Part shown: positions 43,385-51,038 of the stretch, one piece after another | Position numbering within the stretch: position 1 is the stretch's first letter | How the letters are laid out: every line of letters begins with the position of its first letter | Origin: UCB3 sp964415605 | Lineage (GTDB): Bacteria > Chloroflexota > Anaerolineae > Epilineales > Epilineaceae | Assembly: GCA_964415605.1 (NCBI GenBank) | Contig: CAYQBA010000005.1 | Coordinates: forward strand, 1-52,401 | DNA length: 52,401 nt | Direction of reading: 5' to 3' | The notes under the pieces: model-generated | Seen by the model: the letters and a program-made list of their open reading frames with translations, nothing else | Told to the model about the DNA's origin: nothing | The model's database searches: none | Program-made: the position numbers and the translations under genes

Positions 43385-43984
43385 ATGAACCGTATCTCAC
43401 GCCGTGTCGCCGTGCTTGCGCTGGCGGCGGCCTTCGCCGCCGGGCTCGTGCCCGGCCTGCGTCCCGCGCCGAGCGCGGCTGCCGGCGAACCCATCGTCAC
43501 CCTCGATCCGGCCAGCTTCGACGGCATCGGCACGCTCGCCGACGACGGCTCGGGCTACTTCAAGTGCCACATGGGCTGCGCCGCCAAGGCGCACACCGCC
43601 TTCAAGACCTGCAAGGCGGGCGGCGGCGACGGCAAGGCCTGCGCCGAGGCCGCCCGCGCGGCCATGGCGGACTGCATGAGCACGGACTGCGCCGGCATCC
43701 AGCCCCCGTGCCGCCTGGGCTGCGCCCAGGCCGCCGGCAAGGCACTCCGCGCGTGCGTCGAGGGCGGCGGCGATCCGAAGGACTGCGCGACCCAGGCGCG
43801 CGAGTCGCTCAAGGCGTGCGTGGCACAGTGCCCGCCGCCGCCCTGGGCGTGTCGCCTGGAGTGCCAGAAGTCGGGTGCCGAGGCCTACCGGACCTGCCGC
43901 GACAACGGCGGGGACCGCAAGGCCTGCGCCGCCGAAGCCGAGGCGGCCGTCAAGGCCTGCGTCGCGGCCAACTGCAACGGCTAG
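43385..43984 (+). CDS. Exported protein with three 6-Cys repeats
   Basis: A 199-residue protein. A signal peptide (residues 1-33, PSAAAGEP) and a short linker precede three repeats of about 45 residues starting at Cys61. Each repeat has six Cys in the pattern CxxxC-x11-C-x9-C-x10-C-x3-4-C: CHMGC...DCMSTDC, CRLGC...CVAQC, CRLEC...CVAANC. The intervening Ala/Lys-rich segments look helical, so each repeat may be a disulfide-stapled helical hairpin. I know no function; metal binding, a surface structural role or a toxin-like role are all open. It is divergent from the short BTAD regulator and lies downstream of the RNA candidate. Confidence 0.78.
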   Translation: MNRISRRVAVLALAAAFAAGLVPGLRPAPSAAAGEPIVTLDPASFDGIGTLADDGSGYFKCHMGCAAKAHTAFKTCKAGGGDGKACAEAARAAMADCMSTDCAGIQPPCRLGCAQAAGKALRACVEGGGDPKDCATQARESLKACVAQCPPPPWACRLECQKSGAEAYRTCRDNGGDRKACAAEAEAAVKACVAANCNG

Positions 43985-44028
43985 GAGCCGGACAACACCT
44001 TCGCCTTCCGTACGCTCCTTCGGCGTCA

Positions 44029-44076
44029 GCACCGGCGCCGCCACGAGTCACATCGTGGCGGCGCCGGTGCGTTTTT
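44029..44076 (+). terminator. Strong intrinsic terminator
   Basis: A perfect 18-bp stem (44029-44046 with 44053-44070), a six-base loop, and a GTTTTT tail (44071-44076). It ends the Cys-repeat transcript 44 bases after the stop. Confidence 0.93.
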
Positions 44077-44191
44077 GGCGTCGCGGCAAACGCCGGGCGC
44101 CCGCCGCGGCCGCCTTCCCGTCGCGGGAAGCCGCGCGAGGCCGTGGGGCAACGGTAGCCCGCAAGTCGGCCAGACGTGGGGCATGGACGGG

Positions 44192-44219
44192 TTGACAACG
44201 CGGCGGACCGGGATATGCT
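44192..44219 (+). promoter_or_regulatory. Promoter of the CHAT-STAND-TPR gene
   Basis: TTGACA (44192-44197), a 16-bp spacer and TATGCT (44214-44219) form a strong sigma70-type promoter. The -10 runs straight into CTTAACGTTA, the same ten bases that open promoter block copy 1, so a regulator may bind here and repress. Confidence 0.75.
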
Positions 44220-44278
44220 TAACGTTATTGTAACCGGCTTGCCCCGGCCTGACTTGGCCTCACCGATTTGGAGGACAG

Positions 44279-47200
44279 ATGACCTGCGCGCCGTTGACCC
44301 TCGATGTGCGCGGCGTGTCGCACGGCTCCCCCCCCGGGGTTGCCGCGTTCCGCCTGCTGGTCGTGGCGTTCACCGATCCGCGGCCGCCACGCCCGGGCGA
44401 CGTCGTTCCGGCGTTCGAGCGGCTCTTGGCGGCTTCGGCGGACCTCCAGCGCGACGGGCATCTCGATGTCGAGCTCATGGCCGACCCGGACGCCTCGACA
44501 CTTGGCCTGGCGCTGCGGGATGGCGACTTCGACGGTCTCCACCTGATGGGCCCGGTGTCGGCGTCGGCGACATCAGCCGTGCCGGCTCAATTGGACGTGA
44601 TCGAGGTGATCCGCGACGCGTGCCGTGGTTCGGCGACCGCGCCCGGGCTCGCATTCGTCGACCTGACCGTCAGCGACGGCGGGGAGGCGACCGCCGGCCA
44701 CTTCTCGGTGGCCGCGGTCGCCGATCAGCTCGTCGCGGCCGGTGTCCGGGGCGTGATCGCGATCGCCGGCGCGTGGCCCGGCGCGGCGCACGCCGGCATC
44801 GCGCGGGCCGCCTACCGCGGGTTCGCCGAAGGCGCCGCTCCGGCATCCATCGCCGAAGCCATCCGGCGCAGGCTGCCGGTCGAGCGCCTCGATCCCGCGG
44901 CTCCCGACGCCATCGCCGTGCGCGAGATCCGTGACGACAACGGGCCCGCCGGGCTCCGCGTCGATGGGCTGCCGGGGCGCCGTGGAACACCACGCCCCGC
45001 CAGCCTGCCTGGGCGCGAGCCGATCCTCCGCTCGGCCGAAGCCGCCATTCGTGACCATGGCTGTCGCGCCGTGGTGTTCCACGGCGCCCCGGGTCACGGC
45101 ACGTCGGCGCTGGGCGTGACGCTGGCCGACCGCCTGCGTGCCGCGGGAATCGTCGCCCACGTCCTCCACATCGATGGCGTCCCGACGCTCTCGGCCGACA
45201 CGGTGCTCGACCGCATGGCGGCGGACCTCGGCACCGAACGAGCACCGCGCCTGGCCGGCGTGCTGCGTCAGCCGATCGGCCTGGCCGCCAAGACGCGGGC
45301 CCTGATCGACGATCTGGCAAACGCGCCCACCGCAATCGTCGTGGATGGCGCGGAGCGCCTGCTCGTCCCCGGGCCGGCCGATCCTGACGCCGACGCCGCG
45401 GGCGCGGGCCAGGCGGTGGCCGAGTCGAACCGATGGGTGTTCGCCGACGGTGACCTGGCCGGCCTGGTGGCCGCGTGCGTCACGGCGGTCCGCGGCCCGT
45501 GGCTGATCTTCGCCAGCCACGTCGACTTCGACCCGCTTGCCGGCGGCCCGCCCCCGGCGCCTGGGGGATATGCCCCCGCAGCGGGCGGATGGTCGCCAGG
45601 CGGCCGCGCTGAAGGCTCTGGCGAGCCATCGGCGCAGGGTGCGCCGCACGCGGTCCGGCCGGCTCACCGCGCCGCGATTCCTCCGCTGGACTTCGCCGCC
45701 GCCGCCCAGGCCATGCTGCGGCTGCCCTCCCTGGCACCGCTCCCGATGCGTGCGGTCGCTCAGGCGCCGTCGCTGCACCGGGTCTTCGAAGCCGTCGGGG
45801 GCAACCCCTGGGCCCTGTCGCTCGTGGCGCGGCAGGTGGTCGATCTCCCGCCCAACGGGGGGGTGAGGGCCAGCCCATACGTGGCGATCGACGCGGCCGC
45901 GGCCGGGCTGCCCGCGCTGGCCCGATCGCTGCTCATCTCGGCGTCGGTGCTCGACGAGCCGATCTCGCGCGCGGGCCTGCAGGTTCTGGCCGGCATCGAG
46001 CCCGGCACGCCGGCCGCCCGGCGGGCCGACGCGGCCATCGACGGGTTGATCGACGCCGGTTTCGTGCGCGTATCGACCGCACGCCCGGCGCCGGCCGCGG
46101 TCGAGCCCGGGCTCGACCTTCCCGGTCCCGTGCGCGTGTGGGCGGGTCGGCTCGTCGGCAGCCGCCAGCGCCCCGTGCTGGCCCGGCGCGCGGCCGCGCA
46201 CTGGCTGGGCGCCGGGCAGCCGGCGGGCGACGTCGAAGCCGCGCTGATCGGGCGCCGCTACCTGTGCAAGGCCGGGGACTTCGTCGGCGCCGACGCCGTC
46301 GTGCAGGCGGTCTGGAACGCGCTGCTGCTGGCCGGCCAGGCGGAACGCCTGGTGCGGTTGCTCGGCGACGGCGTGGCGACGTTGTCGGGCGAGCGCCGGG
46401 TGCTCGCGCTGGACCGCCTGGCGCAGGCACTCCGGGCCCTCGGCGACGACGCGGCGGCGCTGCGGGTGCGGGAGTCCATGCTCGAGGCGTCGGAGTCGAC
46501 CGGCGATTGGCGGCAGGTCGTCGGCGCCCTTCAGGCGCTCGCGCGGCTGCACCACGACCGCGGCGCCGTCGCGCGGGCGACGGCGCTCGTCGAGCGGGCG
46601 CTGATGGTGGCCGAGGGCATGCGTGATCGCGCGGCCATGGCCGACTGCCTGCGCCAGCTCGGCACGCTGCACACGCGCCGCGGCGAGCATGGGCGCGCCG
46701 TGCTGTGCCTGGAGCGTGCGCTCGATCTCGCGCGAGCGGACGGGGACCGCGCCCAAGCCGCGGATCTGTTGACGCAACTCGCGGCGGCCCACGCCGTCGA
46801 CGGCGACACCCGGCGGGCCATCGAGCGCTTCGAGGAGACGCTGGCGCTTCAGTCGGCCCTCTCGAACGGGGTGGCGATGTCCGCCACGCTCCATCAGCTC
46901 GGGCAGCTTCACGAGGCTCACGGGGCGCTGGACAGTGCCCGCGTGTGCTACGAACAGGCACGGGCCATCGCCGAAACGGCGGGCGACACCGGTCTCACCG
47001 CACTGGCGCTGCGCCGCCTCGGCCTGCTGTACCTGGGCCAGCGGGACCCGGGTCGCGCCCGGCCGTGCTTCGAGCAGGCCCTTGCGCTGGAGCACGACGC
47101 CGGCAACCGGGAGGGCGTGGCCGACAACCTCTTCCGGCTGGGCCAGGCCGACGAGCTCGAAGCCCGGATCGACGATGCCCGCGGGCGCTTCGAGGAGGCC

Positions 47201-47497
47201 CTGCGGGCGTTCGAACGACTCGGCAACGGTCCGGCGATGGTGCGCACGCTCGACCGATTGGCGCACCATTCCGAGGTCGCCGGGCGGCTCGACGAGGCCG
47301 TCGCGTGCGTGGCCCGTGCGATGGTGCTGCTCAACCACCTGGGGTCGCGCGAGCGCGACGACGCGGCCGGCACGTTGGCGCGCTTGCGCCGCGGCATGGC
47401 GCCCGCGGCGTTCGCCGCCGCGCTGCAGGCGGCGCTCGACGACGCCCGGCCCGCGGCGCGCCGGTTCGCGCCGCGCGAAGGTCACCGCCTCAGCTGA
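44279..47497 (+). CDS. Degenerate CHAT-like / STAND / TPR protein
   Basis: A 1072-residue soluble protein. Residues 20-200 resemble a CHAT caspase-like protease fold: FDGLHLMG holds the likely His88, followed by LAFVDLT where the catalytic Cys is expected, then VADQLVAAGVRGVIAI and AAYRGFAEGAAPASIAEAI. The Cys is replaced, so it is probably inactive. A STAND-type ATPase follows, but its Walker A, GAPGHGTS (269-276), lacks the Lys; Walker B is AIVVDGAERLL (Asp356). A Gly/Pro-rich insertion lies near residue 430. About seven TPR units fill residues 700-1010. GGAGG precedes the ATG. It lies in the BTAD/exported protein cluster and may be a scaffold or sensor rather than an enzyme. Similar architectures with intact residues are known in defence and signalling. 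Confidence 0.75.
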   Translation: MTCAPLTLDVRGVSHGSPPGVAAFRLLVVAFTDPRPPRPGDVVPAFERLLAASADLQRDGHLDVELMADPDASTLGLALRDGDFDGLHLMGPVSASATSAVPAQLDVIEVIRDACRGSATAPGLAFVDLTVSDGGEATAGHFSVAAVADQLVAAGVRGVIAIAGAWPGAAHAGIARAAYRGFAEGAAPASIAEAIRRRLPVERLDPAAPDAIAVREIRDDNGPAGLRVDGLPGRRGTPRPASLPGREPILRSAEAAIRDHGCRAVVFHGAPGHGTSALGVTLADRLRAAGIVAHVLHIDGVPTLSADTVLDRMAADLGTERAPRLAGVLRQPIGLAAKTRALIDDLANAPTAIVVDGAERLLVPGPADPDADAAGAGQAVAESNRWVFADGDLAGLVAACVTAVRGPWLIFASHVDFDPLAGGPPPAPGGYAPAAGGWSPGGRAEGSGEPSAQGAPHAVRPAHRAAIPPLDFAAAAQAMLRLPSLAPLPMRAVAQAPSLHRVFEAVGGNPWALSLVARQVVDLPPNGGVRASPYVAIDAAAAGLPALARSLLISASVLDEPISRAGLQVLAGIEPGTPAARRADAAIDGLIDAGFVRVSTARPAPAAVEPGLDLPGPVRVWAGRLVGSRQRPVLARRAAAHWLGAGQPAGDVEAALIGRRYLCKAGDFVGADAVVQAVWNALLLAGQAERLVRLLGDGVATLSGERRVLALDRLAQALRALGDDAAALRVRESMLEASESTGDWRQVVGALQALARLHHDRGAVARATALVERALMVAEGMRDRAAMADCLRQLGTLHTRRGEHGRAVLCLERALDLARADGDRAQAADLLTQLAAAHAVDGDTRRAIERFEETLALQSALSNGVAMSATLHQLGQLHEAHGALDSARVCYEQARAIAETAGDTGLTALALRRLGLLYLGQRDPGRARPCFEQALALEHDAGNREGVADNLFRLGQADELEARIDDARGRFEEALRAFERLGNGPAMVRTLDRLAHHSEVAGRLDEAVACVARAMVLLNHLGSRERDDAAGTLARLRRGMAPAAFAAALQAALDDARPAARRFAPREGHRLS

Positions 47498-48035
47498 AGC
47501 CGGCGGGCACCGCCGCGCGGAGGCGGGGGTTGGCGAGGTCGCGGGCCGAGAGCAGCGGGGTGTCGATGGGCCAGGGCACCGCGACGTCCGGATCGTCCCA
47601 GGCGATGCCGGCCTCGGTCTCGGCGACGTAGACGTGGCTGCACTTGTAGAGGACGTCGGCGACGTCGCTCTGCACGACGAAGCCGTGCGCGAAGCCGACC
47701 GGCACGAACAGCATGCGCTTGTTGGTCTCCGAGAGCTCGGCCGCCACCCAACGGCCGAACGTCGGTGAGCCCGGGCGGATGTCCACCGCCACGTCCCAGA
47801 TCTGGCCGCGCACGACGCGCACGAGCTTGGCCTGTCCGGGCGCGGACTGATAGTGCAGTCCGCGCAACGTGCCGCGCACGGATTGGCTGTGGTTGTCCTG
47901 CCTGAACGGGCAGTCGATGCCCAGGGCCGCGAACTTGTCGCGGTGGTAGCTCTCGAGGAAAAAGCCGCGCTCGTCGGCGAAGACCCTGGGCTCGATGAGG
48001 ATCACGTCCGGGATCTCGAGCGGTGTGGCGATCAC
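47490..48035 (-). CDS. rfbC: dTDP-4-dehydrorhamnose 3,5-epimerase
   Basis: A 181-residue cupin-fold epimerase that converts dTDP-4-dehydro-6-deoxyglucose to dTDP-4-dehydrorhamnose, the third step of dTDP-L-rhamnose synthesis for surface polysaccharide. Visible motifs are FADERGFFLESYH, QDNHSQS, RGTLRGLHYQ with the catalytic His, VAVDIRPGSPTFG and VPVGFAHGF. The length is normal. The start is a GTG (48033-48035) with AGGAGA upstream. No rfbA, rfbB or rfbD is in the window. The end overlaps the convergent CHAT-STAND-TPR gene by eight bases. Confidence 0.95.
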   Translation of the reverse strand: MIATPLEIPDVILIEPRVFADERGFFLESYHRDKFAALGIDCPFRQDNHSQSVRGTLRGLHYQSAPGQAKLVRVVRGQIWDVAVDIRPGSPTFGRWVAAELSETNKRMLFVPVGFAHGFVVQSDVADVLYKCSHVYVAETEAGIAWDDPDVAVPWPIDTPLLSARDLANPRLRAAVPAGFS

Positions 48036-48057
48036 GGGTGCTTGTCTCCTGGTTCCA

Positions 48058-49761
48058 TCAATCGGTGCCGACGTGGATGAAGTAGCCGCCGGTGCCGACG
48101 CCGTCGAGGTCGCGGACGACGATGAGGTAGGTGGTCGACTCGGCCGCGGTGAACGCGGCGCGGGCGGCCAGGCCGAGCGGGCTGTCGATCCGCGTGTCGA
48201 GCAGCGGCGGCGCCAGACCCGGCCGGGTCGCGTGGTCGACGACGATGTCCGGCACGAAGTTGAGGGTCTCGACGGTGACGACGGCGGTCTGGCCTTCCCG
48301 CAGCGCTAGGGTGAAGGCGTCGACGTCGCCGGGGTAGTCCATGCTCGCGGCGATGGTGCCGGCGGCGGCCTCGATGGCGCCGTCGTCGTCGCTCACCGCC
48401 GTTCCCGCGGCGGCGGCCAGCGGCGTGCCGTCGTCGGGATCCGCCAGCGCCGCGAGCGACACGTTGGCCGACACCTCGACGGTGCCGCGCGGTTCGGCGG
48501 TGACCGCCACGAAGAACGGGCCGTCGGCGTCGATGGTGAAGGAGCGGAACGCGCGGCCCGGGGAGCCGGGGGCGCCCGCGCCGTCGCCGATCCCGGGCCC
48601 GCCATCGGAGATCACCCCGCCGTCGGCGTCTCCCCCCTCGCCGGCTGGCGCGTCGTCGCCCGCGTCCCCGTGGTCTCCGGGCCCATCGCCCACGCCGTGG
48701 CCGTCGTGCCCAGAGCCCCCGTCGTCCGGCAACACGTCGCCATAGGGGTCGATGACATCGATATGGACTTCGGCACCGCCGTCACGCACCCGGGCATCGA
48801 CCTCGACGGTGGTGCCGAACGCGGCGTTCACGGCGTAGACGGCCTCAGCCCAGGGGTGGGCGAGGGGCGCGGACCACGCGGTCCGGCCGCCGGACAGCGG
48901 CACCACGCGCGGCGCGAGACCGTCGACGTCGGCGCCGGCCGCCAGGCGTTCCACGCGCGCGAGCACATCCGGCATCGCCATGGCCAGGCCGAAGGCATCG
49001 TCGCCGAAGATCATGCTCGAGATGCCGATGACCGATCCGTCGGCGGCCGCAAGCGCCCCGCCGCTCTGCCCGCCGGCCAGGTCCGCGTCGGTCTGGAAGA
49101 AGCGCATGCCCAGGGCATCCCATGCGCGCGAGCGCGACAGGATGCCGCGGGTCATCGCGGGCTGCGGGAACGCCTCGACCTCGGCCGGGTAGCCGATGAA
49201 GTAGACGTCGCTGCCGACGGCGAGGTGCGTGCCGTCGGTCACCATCGGCGCCGGCGCCAGGCTTGGCGGCGGGCGGTCGTCCCCGACGGCCAGCACCGCC
49301 AGGTCGGCCATGAGGTCGAGCCCGATCACCGTGGCGGCCGCGATCTCGCGGCCGTCGGCGAACACCACCCGCGCGCGTTCAAACGGCCACACCACATGCG
49401 CGTTGGTGACCAGACGCGCGCCGTCGATCCGCACGCCGGTGCCAGTGGCCAGCGGCGTCTCGACGAAGGCCACCCACGGCGCGAGGCCGGCATACACTTC
49501 CGGCGCGCCGCGCGCGGGGCCCGGCAAGGCCAGGGCGAGTCCGGGCACGGGGGAAACCAGCGGGATGTGGCCGTGCCCGGGACCGCCGGCCGCCGCGGCG
49601 GGCTGGCCGCCGGGGGCCAGCGCGTCAGACGCGGGCTCGACGCCGGCGGACGGTGGCACGGCCGTCGCCGACGCACCCGAGAACCCGCCCCGGCAGCCAC
49701 CAAGCGACACCGCGGTGAAGCCGGCCAGCGCGAGGAACATGACTTTACAGATGCGACCCAC
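48058..49761 (-). CDS. HtrA/trypsin-like serine protease lipoprotein with PPC-type domain
   Basis: A 567-residue protein from a GTG (49759-49761); an ATG seven codons later is an alternative. The lipobox LGGC lies near residue 24. A trypsin-like protease domain (about 100-290) has His in LVTNAHVVWP, Asp in LDLMADLAVLAV and Ser in LAGGQSGGALAA, as in HtrA/DegP proteases, but no PDZ domain follows. A Gly/Asp-rich low-complexity linker (near residue 400) leads to a C-terminal pre-peptidase (PPC-like) beta domain (VDAFTLALREGQTAVVTVETL, STTYLIVVRDLDG). It probably acts at the cell surface in protein quality control or processing. It is divergent from the permease gene, with only 59 bases between the two starts. 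Confidence 0.86.
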   Translation of the reverse strand: MGRICKVMFLALAGFTAVSLGGCRGGFSGASATAVPPSAGVEPASDALAPGGQPAAAAGGPGHGHIPLVSPVPGLALALPGPARGAPEVYAGLAPWVAFVETPLATGTGVRIDGARLVTNAHVVWPFERARVVFADGREIAAATVIGLDLMADLAVLAVGDDRPPPSLAPAPMVTDGTHLAVGSDVYFIGYPAEVEAFPQPAMTRGILSRSRAWDALGMRFFQTDADLAGGQSGGALAAADGSVIGISSMIFGDDAFGLAMAMPDVLARVERLAAGADVDGLAPRVVPLSGGRTAWSAPLAHPWAEAVYAVNAAFGTTVEVDARVRDGGAEVHIDVIDPYGDVLPDDGGSGHDGHGVGDGPGDHGDAGDDAPAGEGGDADGGVISDGGPGIGDGAGAPGSPGRAFRSFTIDADGPFFVAVTAEPRGTVEVSANVSLAALADPDDGTPLAAAAGTAVSDDDGAIEAAAGTIAASMDYPGDVDAFTLALREGQTAVVTVETLNFVPDIVVDHATRPGLAPPLLDTRIDSPLGLAARAAFTAAESTTYLIVVRDLDGVGTGGYFIHVGTD

Positions 49762-49773
49762 GGCCCTTATACT
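49744..49773 (+). promoter_or_regulatory. Promoter of the permease-lipase operon
   Basis: TTTACA (49744-49749), an 18-bp spacer and TATACT (49768-49773) lie 48 bases upstream of the permease start. The block overlaps the first codons of the divergent protease gene, so the two promoters are intertwined. Confidence 0.65.
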
Positions 49774-49820
49774 GACATCGCAGCCGTCGATACGCAACCC
49801 ATGGAGACCCCTGTGCACGC

Positions 49821-51029
49821 GTGGCGCGCCCGCCCGTGAGCGACCGCCCTCCTCCACCCCCGGGACTGCCCCCCGCCGACCACGATCCCGGCCGGTCAGG
49901 TGTCGGCAGCCAGTACGACCCCACCGGCGAGCACTTCGGCCGCCGGGGCATGCTGGTGGTCCTCGTCGCGGTCAGCGTGCTGTTCGTCTACCTGGTCCGG
50001 GTCTTTCTCGTCCCGGTCATCCTCGCCGCCGTCTTCGCCAACCTGGTGTTCCCGCTCAACCTGCAGCTGCGCCGCACCTTCCGCGGTCGCCGCGGCCTGG
50101 CCGCGCTGTTCAGCTGCCTCGCCATGGTCATCGGCATCCTCGTCCCGTTCTACATCGCCGCGACGTTCGTGCGCGAGCAGGCCAGCGGGTTGTACGAGGC
50201 TGCCCGGCCGGGCATCGAAGGGTTCCTCGCCGGCCTCGGCACGCTGGCGGCGGACGTCGAGCGGATGGCGCGCACGGCGCCGGACCCGCTGGCCCAGATC
50301 TTGCGGCTCCTGCCGGTCGAACAGACGGCCTGGGACGCCCAGGTGCGCGATATCGCGGCCACCGGCGGCGGCTTCCTGGCCACGCTGATCACCAACATGT
50401 CGCGCGGCACCGTCGAGCTCATCGCCAACATCTTCATCATCCTGTTCACGATGTTCTACTTCTTCCGCGACGGCGAGACCATGGTGGCGCGCATCCGCGC
50501 GCTGAGCCCGCTCGACAGCCACTACGAGGAGCTCTTGTTCGACCGGTTCAGCTGGGTGTCGCGGGCCACGCTGCGCGGCCAGGCGATCCTGGCGGGCATC
50601 CAGGCCTCGATCGGCATCGTCACGCTGTGGATCTGCGGCGTCCAGGCCCCGCTCCTGTGGGGCGTCGTGATGATGACCGTGTCGATCATCCCGCTCGTCG
50701 GCACGTGGCTGGTGATGTACCCGCTCGCGATCGTCCAGCTCCTCACGGGGCACGTGTGGCAGGGCATCGTGATCATGGCGGTGACCGCCGGCATCATCTC
50801 CAACATCGACAACGTCATCCGCCCGCGGCTGGTTGGCCAGCGCGCCCGGATGCACGACCTCGTGGTGTTCTTCTCGACGCTTGGGGGCCTGTACGTCTAC
50901 GGCGTCGTCGGCTTCATCGTCGGGCCGATCATCGCGGCGCTCTTCCTGGCGATCCTCGACATCTACGCCCTGGAGTTCGGCACCCAGCTTTCCCGCCCCG
51001 CGGCGACGCGGCGCCGCGCCTCCCCTTAG
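49821..51029 (+). CDS. AI-2E / PerM family membrane transporter
   Basis: A 402-residue protein of the AI-2E transporter (PerM, DUF20) family. After a Pro-rich cytoplasmic N-terminus, hydrophobic helices appear in the family's pattern: a first pair (MLVVLVAVSVLFVYLV, ILVPFYIAATFV), a soluble segment, then FIILFTMFYFFRDGE, and the C-terminal block RGQAILAGIQASIGIVTLWI, VPLVGT-like IIPLVGTWLV, NIDNVIRPRLVG and the glycine-rich GVVGFIVGPIIAALFL. Functions reported for the family include signal export and Na+/H+ exchange. The start may be the GTG at 49821 or one five codons later. The next gene's ribosome site overlaps this stop, so they form an operon. Confidence 0.92.
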   Translation: MARPPVSDRPPPPPGLPPADHDPGRSGVGSQYDPTGEHFGRRGMLVVLVAVSVLFVYLVRVFLVPVILAAVFANLVFPLNLQLRRTFRGRRGLAALFSCLAMVIGILVPFYIAATFVREQASGLYEAARPGIEGFLAGLGTLAADVERMARTAPDPLAQILRLLPVEQTAWDAQVRDIAATGGGFLATLITNMSRGTVELIANIFIILFTMFYFFRDGETMVARIRALSPLDSHYEELLFDRFSWVSRATLRGQAILAGIQASIGIVTLWICGVQAPLLWGVVMMTVSIIPLVGTWLVMYPLAIVQLLTGHVWQGIVIMAVTAGIISNIDNVIRPRLVGQRARMHDLVVFFSTLGGLYVYGVVGFIVGPIIAALFLAILDIYALEFGTQLSRPAATRRRASP

Positions 51030-51038
51030 GAGATTCCC

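Noticed and set aside
44573..47485. A 970-codon minus-strand frame
   Set aside because: Shadow of the CHAT-STAND-TPR gene, which has a promoter, ribosome site and TPR repeats.
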